Shown: positions 34,727 through 42,950 of the stretch, piece by piece
Numbering within the stretch: the first letter of the stretch is position 1
Layout of the letters: the number at the start of each line of letters is the position of its first letter
NCBI RefSeq assembly: GCF_036178145.1
Contig: NZ_CP108067.1
Span: 6,337,501 to 6,401,500 of the forward strand
DNA length: 64,000 nt
Source of the DNA: Streptomyces sp. NBC_00273
GTDB taxonomy: Bacteria > Actinomycetota > Actinomycetes > Streptomycetales > Streptomycetaceae
Reading direction: 5' to 3'
Notes under the pieces: model-generated
Seen by the model: only the letters and a program-made list of their open reading frames with translations
Told to the model about the DNA's origin: nothing
Database searches by the model: none
Made by a program: the position numbers and the translations under genes

Positions 34727-35626
34727 ATGGGGCTCCGACGGAGCAAGCGGCAGCACGAGCAGCACGAGCAGCACGAGCAGGACGGGCAGGACGGGCAGGA
34801 CGGGCAGGACGGGCAGGCCGCACAGGAGCCGTACGACAGCACGGCCGCCGTCGAGCTGCGCGGCGTACGGCGGGCCTACGGACGCGGGGGTTCCGCCGTG
34901 CACGCGCTGCGCGGGATCGACCTCAGCCTGCCGCGCGGCAGCTTCACCGCCGTCATGGGACCCTCCGGCTCCGGCAAATCGACCTTCTTGCAGTGCGCCG
35001 CCGGACTCGACCTGCCCACCGAGGGATCCGTCCGGCTCGGCGGAACCGAGATCACCGCGATGAACGAGAACGAGCTCACCGAACTCCGCCGCAGCCGCCT
35101 CGGCTTCGTCTTCCAGGCGTTCAACCTGCTGCCGTCCCTCACCGTCGAGCAGAACGTACTGCTCCCGATGCGGCTCGCCGGCGGCCGCCGCGCGCACGAG
35201 GGCCGGGCCCGCGCCGCCGAGCTGCTCGCCCGCGTCGGCCTGGAGGGCAAGGGCGGCCGCCGCCCGGCCGAGCTGTCCGGCGGCCAGCAACAGCGCGTCG
35301 CCATCGCCCGGGCCCTCGTCACCCGGCCCGACGTGGTCTTCGCCGACGAACCCACCGGCGCGCTCGACACCACCACCGCGGCGGAGGTCCTCGGGCTGCT
35401 CCGGGACGCCGTCGACTCCCTGCGCGCCACCGTCGTCATGGTCACCCACGACCCGGCCGCCGCCGCCCACGCCGACCAGGTGCTCTTCCTCGCCGACGGC
35501 CTGATCGCGGACCGGCTGCCGCGCAGCTCCGCGGCGATCGTCGCGGCCCGGATGACCGCACTCACCGCCCGCCGCGTTCCGGCCGCCGCCGGTGGTGTCG
35601 CCGCCCCTGCCGTCGCCGCCGCCTGA
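34727..35626 (+). CDS. ABC transporter ATP-binding protein (LolD/MacB type) without adjacent permease
   Basis: A 299-residue ATPase. Walker A is GPSGSGKST, the Q-loop is FVFQAFNLLP, the signature LSGGQQQRVAIARAL, Walker B VVFADEPTGALD and the H-loop MVTHDP. This class (MacB/LolD/FtsE-like) powers FtsX-like permeases in export or stress response. The expected permease is missing: the next gene is a convergent lipoprotein. The N-terminus before the ATPase has three His-Glu-Gln and four Asp-Gly-Gln repeats, encoded by perfect 9-bp tandem units, which is unusual. GAGAGG lies upstream of ATG 34727. Confidence 0.93.
   Translation: MGLRRSKRQHEQHEQHEQDGQDGQDGQDGQAAQEPYDSTAAVELRGVRRAYGRGGSAVHALRGIDLSLPRGSFTAVMGPSGSGKSTFLQCAAGLDLPTEGSVRLGGTEITAMNENELTELRRSRLGFVFQAFNLLPSLTVEQNVLLPMRLAGGRRAHEGRARAAELLARVGLEGKGGRRPAELSGGQQQRVAIARALVTRPDVVFADEPTGALDTTTAAEVLGLLRDAVDSLRATVVMVTHDPAAAAHADQVLFLADGLIADRLPRSSAAIVAARMTALTARRVPAAAGGVAAPAVAAA
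34754..34816 (+). repeat. Two adjacent 9-bp tandem repeats at the 5' end of the ABC ATPase gene
   Basis: CACGAGCAG repeated three times (34754-34780), then GACGGGCAG repeated four times (34781-34816), all exact. They encode (HEQ)3(DGQ)4. Such arrays are prone to slippage, and unit changes keep the frame. Confidence 0.95.
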
Positions 35627-35629
35627 GGC

Positions 35630-36268
35630 TCAGCGGGCCAGCGGCTGCCACGGCCCGAGCCCGAGCTTCCCGGTGTTCCCGAGGTCCACCGGTGCGGCGA
35701 GCCGCAGCCACAGCCGGGGGGCGCCGGGCCGGGGCTCGACCTCCACGATCCGCGCCGTCACGGCCGGCGTCGCCGACTCGGTGACGAGGTTGCGCCACAC
35801 GATCCCGAAGACCGCCGCCTGTCCCGGGGCCAGCGTCACCGGGCGCGGCGCCTCGTCCAGGTTCGGCGTGCCCGTGGTGATCCCCGCCGACCCGTGCTCC
35901 ACCGCGACCTCCAGCGGATCGTTGCGGTCGTCGCGCAGCGACAGCTGCGGGTAGCCCTCCAGTACGTACGGCTGCGTACCGCAGTTGACCAGCTGGAAGT
36001 CCGCCACCCGCAGCCCCATGGCCGCGTTGCCCTCCATCTCGACGAGCCGGACCCCGCCCTCGGGGCAGGGTTCCACGGTGCCCGGCGGCGCCGAGGGCGC
36101 ACTCCGGACGGGCGCGGGCTTCGCCGGCACGCTCACCGCGGTCGGCCCCGGAGCCGCCCTCGGGGCCGGTGGCGTAGAGCATCCGGCCGCCCCTGCCAGC
36201 ACCCCCGCCAGCGCCCCCGCCGTGACCAGGCCCGGTATCCCTCGCCCCATCCACCGTTTCGCGATCAT
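35630..36268 (-). CDS. DUF4232-type secreted lipoprotein
   Basis: A 212-residue protein with a basic start (IAKRWMGRG), a hydrophobic segment and a lipobox-like LAGAAGC, so Cys about 30 would be the lipidated residue (the -3 position is Ala, weaker than canonical). A Pro/Ala linker and a DUF4232-like beta domain follow: MGLRVADFQLVNCGTQPYVLEGYPQLSL and VTLAPGQAAVFGIVWRN. The two cysteines in EPCPEGG and LVNCGTQ could form a disulfide. The function of the domain is unknown. Convergent with the ABC ATPase (3 bp apart) and divergent from the PLP enzyme gene. Confidence 0.83.
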   Translation of the reverse strand: MIAKRWMGRGIPGLVTAGALAGVLAGAAGCSTPPAPRAAPGPTAVSVPAKPAPVRSAPSAPPGTVEPCPEGGVRLVEMEGNAAMGLRVADFQLVNCGTQPYVLEGYPQLSLRDDRNDPLEVAVEHGSAGITTGTPNLDEAPRPVTLAPGQAAVFGIVWRNLVTESATPAVTARIVEVEPRPGAPRLWLRLAAPVDLGNTGKLGLGPWQPLAR

Positions 36269-36350
36269 CCGGCGAGCCTACGACGCCACGCGGGCCAGTT
36301 CCCGTGGATTGGCCCGCCCCCTCGGCCCCGGCCGCGCCTAACGTGCCCCC

Positions 36351-37739
36351 ATGGACCGCACGCTCGCCGCCGACCTCGCCCGGCTCCCCGAACTCCTCGA
36401 CGCCACCCGCGGCGCCGCCGCCGACGCGCTCGCCACCCTGGACGCGCGTCCCGTCGTACCGCCCGCCGGAAAGCCGCACGACCCCGAGCCCCTCCCGGAG
36501 CACGCCACCGGCACGGACGCCGCGCTCGCCGCCTTCCGCGACCGCTGGGAGCCGCGGCTGTCGGCCTCCGCGGGACCGCGCTACCTCGGCTTCGTCACGG
36601 GAGGCGCCACCCCCGCCGCCCTCGCCGGGGACTGGCTCACCGCCGTCCACGACCAGAACTCCAACTCCGCCCTCGACGGCGGCGGACAGGACCTCGAACG
36701 CGAGACCGTCGGCTGGCTCCGCGACCTCTTCGGCCTGACGGCCGCCCACTCCGGCACCTTCGTCTCCGGCGCCACCATGTCCAACACCACCGGCCTCGCC
36801 ATCGCCCGCGAATGGCTCGGCGAACGCCTCGGCGTGTCCCCGGCCGAGGACGGCGCGGCCGCCCTCGGCCCGGTCCGCGTGCTCTCCGGCGCCCCGCACT
36901 CCTCGATCGCCAAGGCCCTCTCGGTCCTGGGCCTCGGCCGCAACTCCCTGGTCCGGGTGCCCACCCTGCCCGGCCGCGAGGCCGTCGACCCCGCCGCCCT
37001 GGAGCGGGCGTTGGCCGACACCCCCGGACCGGCCGTGGTCGTCGCCAACGCGGGCACCGTCAACACCGTCGACTTCGACGACCTCCGGGCGATCGAAACC
37101 CTGCGCGAGCGCCACGACTTCTGGCTGCACACCGACGCCGCGTTCGGGGCCTTCGCCGCCCTCTCCCCGGAGCACGCGCACCTCGCCGACGGCCTCGACG
37201 CCTCCGACTCCGTCTGCGTCGACCTGCACAAATGGCTCAACGTCCCCTACGACAGCGCCGTCCAGTTCACCCGCCGGCGCGACTTGCAAGCCCGCGTCTT
37301 CCAGAACTCCGCCGCCTACCTCGGCCCCCTCGGCGAACACCCCGACCTCGTCCACCTCACCCCCGAGAACTCCCACCGGCTGCGCGCCCTCGCCGCCTGG
37401 TTCACGCTCCGCGCGTACGGCCGCCAGGGCCACCGGGAGATCGTCGAACGCGACATCGCCTGCGCCCGCGAGCTGGGCGCCGCCCTGGAGGCGGACCCAG
37501 CCTTCACCCTCCTCGCCCCGGTCCGCCTGAACGTCGTCTGCTTCACCCTCGCCGAGGCCCCCACCCCGGAGCGCCTCACCGCCCTGCGCGAGGCGGTGGC
37601 CGCCGAGGTGTTCGTCACTCCCACCGTCTACGGGGGAACCGCCGCCCTGCGCGCCGCGTTCTCCAACTGGCGTACCACGCAAGCGGACGTACGCCGGGCA
37701 GCGGCGGCCCTCGGCGCAGCGGCAAGGGAGATCGCATGA
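36351..37739 (+). CDS. PLP-dependent group II amino-acid decarboxylase / aminotransferase-like enzyme
   Basis: A 462-residue fold-type I PLP enzyme. The cofactor Lys is in DLHKWLNVPYD, the PLP-contacting Asp in HTDAAFGAFAAL, and an S-G-A-T-M-S-N-T loop binds phosphate. This resembles aromatic amino-acid or glutamate decarboxylases and related bacterial enzymes with unassigned substrate. No ribosome site is seen. A TAACGT hexamer (36339-36344) ends 6 nt before ATG 36351, suggesting leaderless mRNA. The stop codon overlaps the start of the following HD-domain gene (ATGA), so the two are translationally coupled. Confidence 0.88.
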   Translation: MDRTLAADLARLPELLDATRGAAADALATLDARPVVPPAGKPHDPEPLPEHATGTDAALAAFRDRWEPRLSASAGPRYLGFVTGGATPAALAGDWLTAVHDQNSNSALDGGGQDLERETVGWLRDLFGLTAAHSGTFVSGATMSNTTGLAIAREWLGERLGVSPAEDGAAALGPVRVLSGAPHSSIAKALSVLGLGRNSLVRVPTLPGREAVDPAALERALADTPGPAVVVANAGTVNTVDFDDLRAIETLRERHDFWLHTDAAFGAFAALSPEHAHLADGLDASDSVCVDLHKWLNVPYDSAVQFTRRRDLQARVFQNSAAYLGPLGEHPDLVHLTPENSHRLRALAAWFTLRAYGRQGHREIVERDIACARELGAALEADPAFTLLAPVRLNVVCFTLAEAPTPERLTALREAVAAEVFVTPTVYGGTAALRAAFSNWRTTQADVRRAAAALGAAAREIA

Positions 37740-38191
37740 CCAACAGCCCCCTCACTCTGATCGAGGTCGAGTCCCTGGCGCGCAGCGCGCACGAGGGCCA
37801 GACCGACAAGGCCGGCCGGCCGTACGCCGAACACCTCGCGGCCGTGGCCGAGGGCGTGCGGCTGCGCGGCGGCAACGCCGAACAGCAGGCGGCGGCCTGG
37901 CTCCACGACGCCATCGAGGACGAGGCCCTCAGCCTCACCTGGCTGGATGCCGCGGCCCTCCCGCAGGCGGTGAAGGACATGGTCCTCGCGGTCACCAAAC
38001 GCCCGGGCGAACCGGTCGAGCAGTACGCGGCCCGCATCCTGGCCACCCCGGGCGCCCTGCTCGTCAAGGAGGCCGACCTCGCGCACAACGCGGACCCCGT
38101 ACGCCTCTCCGTGCTGGACGGTCCCACGCGCGAGAGGCTGTCCGCAAAGTATGCGAATATCCGTTCCCTCCTCGGTCTCACCACCCCGTGA
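37736..38191 (+). CDS. Small HD-domain hydrolase (MESH1/SpoT-hydrolase-like)
   Basis: A 151-residue single-domain protein. Its motifs AHEGQTDKAGRPYAEH, AAWLHDAIEDE and KEADLAHNADPVRLS follow the order of the HD hydrolase domain of RelA/SpoT enzymes and of the stand-alone MESH1 type (H...HD...D). There is no synthetase, TGS or ACT domain. (p)ppGpp or NADPH phosphate hydrolysis is possible by family, but the substrate is unproven. It starts with a 4-bp overlap on the preceding PLP decarboxylase gene, so the pair is an operon. Confidence 0.82.
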   Translation: MTNSPLTLIEVESLARSAHEGQTDKAGRPYAEHLAAVAEGVRLRGGNAEQQAAAWLHDAIEDEALSLTWLDAAALPQAVKDMVLAVTKRPGEPVEQYAARILATPGALLVKEADLAHNADPVRLSVLDGPTRERLSAKYANIRSLLGLTTP

Positions 38192-38367
38192 CCCGTGCCC
38201 CGCGCCCGAAATAATCCTGTCGCACATGTGGTTGGCGGAAACGGAACCACGGCTGTTCGGCACGGGGCGTATAGCCGGGGCCCGTTGGTGGGAGGATGGT
38301 CCATGTGGGGGTGTGCCTGGCCGTGCGCCCCGGGCCGACCAGGGGACGACCGAAGGTGTGATCAGTA

Positions 38368-38562
38368 GTGGCCATTTCGCTGTCAGTGGTGGTTCTGTTG
38401 GCGGTCATCCTGGTGGTGCTGATCCGCGGCAACCACATCAAGACGGGCCCCGCCATCGTCGCGGCGCTCTTCGGCTTCTTCCTCGCGTCCAGCTCGATCG
38501 CGGACGACGTGAATCGTTTCTTGAACTCCCTCGCGACGATGATCGCGAACATCAAGCTCTGA
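38368..38562 (+). CDS. Small conserved membrane protein
   Basis: A 64-residue protein from GTG 38368 with two hydrophobic stretches (SLSVVVLLAVILVVLI at 4-19 and AIVAALFGFFLA at about 29-40) separated by RGNHIKTGP, then a polar amphipathic C-terminus (DDVNRFLNSLATMIANIKL). Likely a small inner-membrane protein with two helices or a hairpin. AAGG about 11 nt upstream is a weak ribosome site. Coding character is good throughout. I recognise it only as a conserved type seen in streptomycetes. Function unknown. Confidence 0.75.
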   Translation: MAISLSVVVLLAVILVVLIRGNHIKTGPAIVAALFGFFLASSSIADDVNRFLNSLATMIANIKL

Positions 38563-38874
38563 ACCCCCGCGCACGGCGTCGTCAGGCGCCGTCCCGGGAC
38601 CGCTCCAGACCCTCCACGGCCGCGTTGTGGAAGTCACGCTCAGCGGCCCGGCAGGGGGCGGCGAAGAACATCGCCCGTTCCGCGTCCCTCCCGGCCCCCT
38701 CCGCCGGAACACGCCAGGCGCACACCCTCCCCTGAACGACACCGTACTGCGGCCCTGCAGGCAGCCCCCGAGGCCGCAAAAGCTCAGGAGAAGCTCTGAG
38801 TACGGCTGAAGGCGGGCCAGAGCCGCCAACCCCGGGACACCATGCGGCACAGGGGTCCAGAAGGGGGAGACGGT
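38563..38874. other. Gene-poor start of the accessory interval
   Basis: No convincing gene in 312 bp. A minus-strand frame at 38582-38725 keeps about 90% G/C at third positions and reads VCAWRVPAEGAGRDAERAMFF..., so it may be the tail of a decayed gene, but it has no usable ribosome site and no family I recognise. Confidence 0.4.
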
Positions 38875-39453
38875 ATGGCAAGGGAGCACCACCAGACGGG
38901 AGCGGGCAGCGGGGGAGAGGCACTCGATCCGTACGAGTACGCCTACCTCGCCGGTGGCGAGCGGCGGGTCGTGGAGAGCGCGATCATCTCGCTCGTCGAG
39001 CGCGGGACGCTGTCCCTGCGGGCCGCCCGGCTACGCACCATCGGGGCAGAACTTCCGCAGCATCCGGTCGAACGCGCGGTGATCGCCGCCTGCCCGCGGA
39101 GCAAGCGCGTCCAGGAGGTGTTCGAGGCGCTCGAGCACTGCGACGAGGTCGACGAACTCGCCCGCCGGCTCGTCCTCCTCGGCCTCGTGCGCAACTGGCG
39201 ACGACGGACCACCCGGGCGGGGCGCCGCCGCCTGGCGGCCGCAGCAGCGGAGGGAAGCCTTCCCCCGTACGTACTGGAAGGCCCGGCACGCCTCGACCCG
39301 GGCCCCGTCCGGTACGGACTGCTCGTCGACACCGGCCCCGACGGCCTCGGACGCACCCTGCGCCGCATGGGCAAAGCCCTCGACAACGAGTCCGATCATC
39401 ATGCCGCGGACGGCGGCTTCAGCTGTGGAGGGGGTGGCGGCGGTGCGGACTAG
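38875..39453 (+). CDS. TIGR04222-like protein lacking membrane segments
   Basis: A 192-residue protein from ATG 38875 (AGAAGGGGGAG upstream). The start DPYEYAYLAGGERRVVESAIISLVERG matches the N-terminal conserved block of TIGR04222 proteins, and the tail FSCGGGGGGAD recalls their Gly/Cys-rich ends. Family members usually have two or more transmembrane helices between these parts. Here that section is replaced by a soluble basic stretch (NWRRRTTRAGRRRLAAAAAEG), so the protein may be a shortened or diverged version. The family function is unknown. It sits in the accessory interval next to tRNA-Gly. Confidence 0.65.
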   Translation: MAREHHQTGAGSGGEALDPYEYAYLAGGERRVVESAIISLVERGTLSLRAARLRTIGAELPQHPVERAVIAACPRSKRVQEVFEALEHCDEVDELARRLVLLGLVRNWRRRTTRAGRRRLAAAAAEGSLPPYVLEGPARLDPGPVRYGLLVDTGPDGLGRTLRRMGKALDNESDHHAADGGFSCGGGGGGAD

Positions 39454-39773
39454 GCCGTGCACCGAGCCCGCTGCTCGGCGCGGGTGAAGAGGGGGTGGGG
39501 GGAGGGGGGAACGGCATGAGCTGATGCGGCTGCTGGCCGGCGACGACGCGGTATCCAAGGCCGCTCCGGCGGCCCTTGCCGGCGGGGACGAGCACGACGT
39601 CGTGGAAGGCGAGTGCTGCGGCCGGCAGGGCGGTGGTGAACCTCCTCTGCACTGCGCCGAGATCGCCCCCACCGCCAGCGTGGTCACCAGGGAGCCGCCT
39701 CGATCCGCACGTCAAAGGACCCTCCCTCACCGGCGGCCTGGGGCGTGTCAGTGGTTGGTGACAGCATCCGGGG
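39454..39773. other. Non-coding or decayed stretch in the accessory interval
   Basis: 320 bp with no gene I can support. It begins with a purine-rich run (GAAGAGGGGGTGGGG). Several frames are open, but none has a ribosome site and family resemblance together. Likely degraded sequence. Confidence 0.45.
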
Positions 39774-40397
39774 GTGCTGCTCAAGGGATACGACGACGGT
39801 CCGCTGGTTGCGGGCGAGCCACTGCTGGCCCGCCCGGGCTTCTGGTCGAACTACCTCATGGAGATGTGTGGCGAGGGGGCGAGCGCTGAACGTCCCCTTC
39901 CGGAGTGGTTCGGCGATGACGGCGCCGATACGGATGCCCTGTCCGAGGTCCTCTTCGATCCCGAAGGCTGGCCGGTGTTCCGGGTACCGGCTGAAAACGG
40001 TCCCGGAGTCGTGGTGATCTACCGCAACTTGGTCGGCGACTACGGCACCGACTACCTCCTCACCCGTCCGGGCCGGACCCACGCCCAGCAGATCGCCACC
40101 CGGGAAGGAGACCTTTCGGGGACCGGGCTGACGTGGCACGAACTGGTCCGCCTCGCCGACAGCCCGTCCTCCACGGCCGAAGGCGTCGAGGACACGGCCG
40201 CCCGCCTCCTGCTGCTCCTTCCCCTCCTCACCGACTCCGACGTGTCAGAGTCGGTGCCGGCAAGGCTCAGTACCGCCCTGACGTCTGTGGGAGCGCCGCA
40301 AGAGACCGCCGTCAGTACGGCGAAGCATCTGCTCACCCACCTGACGAGGAGATCGCGCCACGATCCCGCGTGGGCTTCGCCACTGAGCGGCAGCTGA
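39774..40397 (+). CDS. Hypothetical protein, 207 residues, in the accessory interval
   Basis: GTG 39774 comes 12 nt after an in-frame stop codon (39759-39761) and has no ribosome site, so the start is uncertain and the frame may be a 5'-truncated gene. The protein is acidic and soluble, with YLMEMCGEG, GWPVFRVPAENGPGVVVIY, GDYGTDYLLTRPGRT and RLLLLLPLLTDSDV. No catalytic motif or membrane segment is evident. The size, acidity and lone setting recall immunity or adaptor proteins of polymorphic-toxin loci in streptomycetes, but no toxin is present. That is only a suggestion. I do not recognise the family. Confidence 0.55.
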   Translation: MLLKGYDDGPLVAGEPLLARPGFWSNYLMEMCGEGASAERPLPEWFGDDGADTDALSEVLFDPEGWPVFRVPAENGPGVVVIYRNLVGDYGTDYLLTRPGRTHAQQIATREGDLSGTGLTWHELVRLADSPSSTAEGVEDTAARLLLLLPLLTDSDVSESVPARLSTALTSVGAPQETAVSTAKHLLTHLTRRSRHDPAWASPLSGS

Positions 40398-40699
40398 AGG
40401 ACCGGGATGAAAGCAGCCGCTCATCCATGGGGAGGATCTTGGGACGGCCGGCGTGTCTCTCCCTCAACGCGAGCGCTGCGCCCCGCTACGGCGGCGCAAG
40501 CGCCCTTGACGCAGCAGCCCGGCACAGCGCCCGACAGGTTCGCCACCCGTCGTCCTCACGTTGGAAGCGGGCGAGACCGCGGCTCCTCATCGGCTGATGG
40601 CACTGCGGGCATCTGGGAGGGCCGCTAGACATGCCCGGCACCCCATCCCGGGCGCCGGCTCGTGGCGCCATGAGCTCGGGGATCACCGACCTCGCCCGC
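40398..40699. other. Degraded sequence upstream of the integrase remnant
   Basis: No supported gene. A short minus-strand frame (ATG at 40632 down to about 40486) reads PPRCPQCHQPMRSRG with a CxxC pair and could be a zinc-ribbon fragment, but it lacks a ribosome site and a convincing second cysteine pair. Confidence 0.35.
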
Positions 40700-40920
40700 A
40701 GCATCCGGTCCCTGAGCTGCGCAAACGGGGGTCAGCGAACACCTGGAGGATCGCTCCGACAGCCGTCGTTGACCGCTGCTCCCGCTCCTCAGCCCGATGC
40801 CCGTCGATGCACTTTCATGATCTTCGGCACACGGGCAACACGCTCACCGCGTCAACGGGCGTCAGCACACGGGAGTTGATGACGCGCACGGCCGCAGCAC
40901 CGCCCGCGCGGAGCTGATCA
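40700..40920 (+). pseudogene. Remnant of a tyrosine site-specific integrase (C-terminal part)
   Basis: The frame around 40807 reads MHFHDLRHTGNTLTASTGVSTRELM. This is the catalytic H-x-x-R box and following helix of phage/AICE-type tyrosine recombinases of actinomycetes (usual form LHFHDLRHTGNTLAA.TGASTRELM). The sequence then breaks: at about 40888 the expected MGHSSPRAALIYQHA continues only after a one-frame shift, as HGRSTARAELI, and stops. The catalytic Tyr region is gone. The region upstream (SANTWRIAP) fits poorly to the preceding part of such enzymes. The N-terminal domains are absent, so the gene is dead. It points at the 3' end of tRNA-Gly, about 70 bp away. Confidence 0.8.
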
Positions 40921-40938
40921 CGGCCCCGGGAACGACGG

Positions 40939-40975
40939 AGGGCCAGGTTGAGGAAACCTCCTCTGACCTGGCCCT
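40939..40975 (-). terminator. Hairpin between the integrase remnant and tRNA-Gly
   Basis: Arms AGGGCCAGGT (40939-40948) and ACCTGGCCCT (40966-40975) with an inner GAGGA/TCCTC stem. It lies 12 bp past the tRNA 3' end, so it can terminate the tRNA transcript. Confidence 0.8.
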
Positions 40976-40987
40976 TCGTACTTCTGA

Positions 40988-41057
40988 GCGGGTGACGGGA
41001 ATCGAACCCGCGTAGCTAGTTTGGAAGACTAGTGCTCTACCATTGAGCTACACCCGC
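40988..41057 (-). tRNA. tRNA-Gly (anticodon TCC)
   Basis: A full cloverleaf on the minus strand: acceptor GCGGGTG/CACCCGC, D arm GCTC-AATGGTA-GAGC, anticodon stem CTAGT/ACTAG with loop CTTCCAA (anticodon TCC) and T arm with TTCGATT. CCA is not encoded. Its 3' end faces the integrase remnant, a common attachment site for integrative elements. Confidence 0.95.
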
Positions 41058-41225
41058 AATGCACGCGCCGCAGGTCCGGGGACCTCGGCACGGACAGCAT
41101 CCTAGCGGGTCGCTCCCGGTCGGTGCACACCACATTCGGCGTCGTGGCGGAGGTCCGCCCCAAACGCCTCCGGAAACCCCGCGCATCAGAGTGTCTCCGG
41201 GCATGTACCCTACGTGTCGCACCGA

Positions 41226-41302
41226 CGGGGTGTGGCGCAGCTTGGTAGCGCGTCCGCTTTGGGAGCGGAAGGTCGTCGGTTCGAATCCGGCCACCCCGAC
41301 CA
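41226..41302 (+). tRNA. tRNA-Pro (anticodon TGG)
   Basis: Cloverleaf: acceptor CGGGGTG/CACCCCG, D arm GCGC-AGCTTGGTA-GCGC, anticodon stem TCCGC/GCGGA with loop TTTGGGA (anticodon TGG), T arm GTCGG-TTCGAAT-CCGGC, discriminator A and an encoded CCA (41300-41302). It lies 164 bp upstream of tig. Confidence 0.95.
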
Positions 41303-41466
41303 GCAGCAGTGTCTCCGCAAGATCGCGTTGTGGGCAGATTGCCGCTTGCGGTTACTATGCAAGCTGCGTGCCCGTGTGTCTGATGTACCGGGCCGAAGTC
41401 CGCCGAACCGCTGAATCACAGCGCGACGGCAGAATCCCCAGCAGTCAGCCACAAGGAGACCGAACC

Positions 41467-42855
41467 GTGAAGAGCGCCGTGGAGACCCTGAACCCGACTC
41501 GGGTTCGGCTCACTGTTGAGGTGCCCTTCGAGGAGCTCAAGGACAGCCTCGACGCGGCGTACAAGAAGATCAACCAGCAGGTCACGGTGAAGGGCTTCCG
41601 CAAGGGCAAGATCCCGGCCCGCGTCATCGACCAGCGCTTCGGCCGCGGTGCGGTGCTGGAGGAGGCCGTCAACGACGCGCTCCCGAAGTTCTACACCGAG
41701 GCCGTCAACGAGGCCGACCTGAACCCGCTGGGCCAGCCGGACGTGGACATCACCGAGCTGAAGGACGGCGAGGTCCTCGCCTTCACCGCCGAGGTCGACG
41801 TCCGTCCCGAGATCGAGATCCCGGACTTCTCCGGCATCGAGGTCGAGGTCGACGCCATCGAGGTCTCCGACGAGGACGTCGAGAAGTCCGTCGAGCAGCT
41901 GCGCGGCCGCTTCGCGTCCACCACGGACGTCGAGCGCGCCGCCGCCGAGGGTGACGTCGTCACCATCGACCTCGAGGCCAAGGTCGACGGCGAGGTGCTG
42001 CCCGACGGCGTCGCCTCCGACGTCTCCTACACCATCGGCTCGGGCGAGCTCCTCGAGGGCATCGACGAGGCCGTCACCGGCCTGGAGGCCGGCGCCGAGG
42101 CCACCTTCACCTCGCAGCTGAAGGGCGGCTCCGCCGAGGGCAAGGACGCCGAGGTCACCGTCAAGGTCACCAAGGTCTCCGCCAAGGAGCTCCCGGCGCT
42201 GGACGACGAGTTCGCGCAGCTCGCGAGCGAGTTCGACACCATCGAGGACCTCAAGGCCGACAGCCGCAAGCGCCTCGAGAACATGAAGCAGTACGACCAG
42301 GCCACGCAGGCCCAGGAGCGCGTCCTGGAGAAGCTGCTGGAGCTCGTCGAGGTCCCGATCCCCGAGAAGCTCCTCGCGGACGAGGTCCAGACCCGCAAGC
42401 ACAACCTGGAGCACCACCAGCTCGGCCAGATGGGTCTGACCATCGAGAAGTACCTGGAGTTCCAGGGCAAGACGGTCGAGGAGTTCGACGCCGAGACCTC
42501 CGAGCAGGCGATCAAGGGCATCAAGACCCAGTTCGTCCTCGACGCGCTGGTCAACAAGGAGAAGCTGGGCGTCAACCAGGAGGAGCTCACCGAGCACCTC
42601 ATGCGCCGCGCCGCTTCCTCCGGCATGTCCCCCGACCAGTTCGCCCAGGCCGTGGTCGAGGGCGGCCAGGTTCCGATGCTGGTCGGCGAGGTCGCCCGCG
42701 GCAAGGCCCTCGCGGTCGTCGTCGAGGCCGCCAAGGTCGTCGACACCAACGGTGAGGTCGTGGACCTGTCCGACGAGGACGAGGAGCAGGCCGCCGAGAC
42801 CGTCGAGGCCGCCGTTGACGGCGACGACGAGGTCAAGGCCGAAGAGGCCAAGTAA
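41467..42855 (+). CDS. tig: Trigger factor, ribosome-associated chaperone and peptidyl-prolyl isomerase
   Basis: Binds the ribosomal exit tunnel and folds nascent proteins. A 462-residue protein. The N-terminal ribosome-binding domain includes [19 protein letters not shown] (GFRxGxxP signature at about 44-50), then the FKBP-type PPIase domain ([16 protein letters not shown], about 160-245), the helical C-terminal domain, and an acidic Glu/Asp-rich tail common in actinobacteria. GTG 41467 follows AAGGAG. A -10-like TACTAT lies at 41353-41358 with a weak TTGTGG upstream. The gene opens the tig-clpP1-clpP2-clpX quality-control cluster and has its own terminator. Confidence 0.97.
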   Translation: MKSAVETLNPTRVRLTVEVPFEELKDSLDAAYKKINQQVTVKGFRKGKIPARVIDQRFGRGAVLEEAVNDALPKFYTEAVNEADLNPLGQPDVDITELKDGEVLAFTAEVDVRPEIEIPDFSGIEVEVDAIEVSDEDVEKSVEQLRGRFASTTDVERAAAEGDVVTIDLEAKVDGEVLPDGVASDVSYTIGSGELLEGIDEAVTGLEAGAEATFTSQLKGGSAEGKDAEVTVKVTKVSAKELPALDDEFAQLASEFDTIEDLKADSRKRLENMKQYDQATQAQERVLEKLLELVEVPIPEKLLADEVQTRKHNLEHHQLGQMGLTIEKYLEFQGKTVEEFDAETSEQAIKGIKTQFVLDALVNKEKLGVNQEELTEHLMRRAASSGMSPDQFAQAVVEGGQVPMLVGEVARGKALAVVVEAAKVVDTNGEVVDLSDEDEEQAAETVEAAVDGDDEVKAEEAK

Positions 42856-42887
42856 CACCCCGGGCGAAGCCCACTGAGCAGTGCCCC

Positions 42888-42919
42888 AAGGGCCCGGACG
42901 CAGTCGTGTCCGGGCCCTT
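42888..42919 (+). terminator. Terminator after tig
   Basis: Perfect 12-bp arms AAGGGCCCGGAC (42888-42899) and GTCCGGGCCCTT (42908-42919) with an 8-base loop, 33 bp after the stop. Confidence 0.9.
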
Positions 42920-42950
42920 CGGTATGGGCCCCGTAAGGCCCCGGGAGCTT

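Noticed and set aside
32051..34816. The tandem repeats at 32051 and 34754 as a CRISPR array
   Set aside because: Units are 9 or 16 bp, directly adjacent, with no spacers and no cas genes.
38582..38725. Small minus-strand frame reading VCAWRVPAEGAGRDAERAMFF
   Set aside because: Third-position GC is gene-like, but there is no usable ribosome site and no recognisable family. Possible remnant only.
40486..40632. Possible minus-strand zinc-ribbon peptide with PRCPQCHQPM
   Set aside because: Only one CxxC pair is convincing, and there is no ribosome site or partner. It may be part of a decayed gene.
36000..41000. A second copy of the tRNA-Gly 3' end as the distal att site
   Set aside because: I looked for GGGAATCGAACCCGC-like sequence upstream of the integrase remnant and found none.
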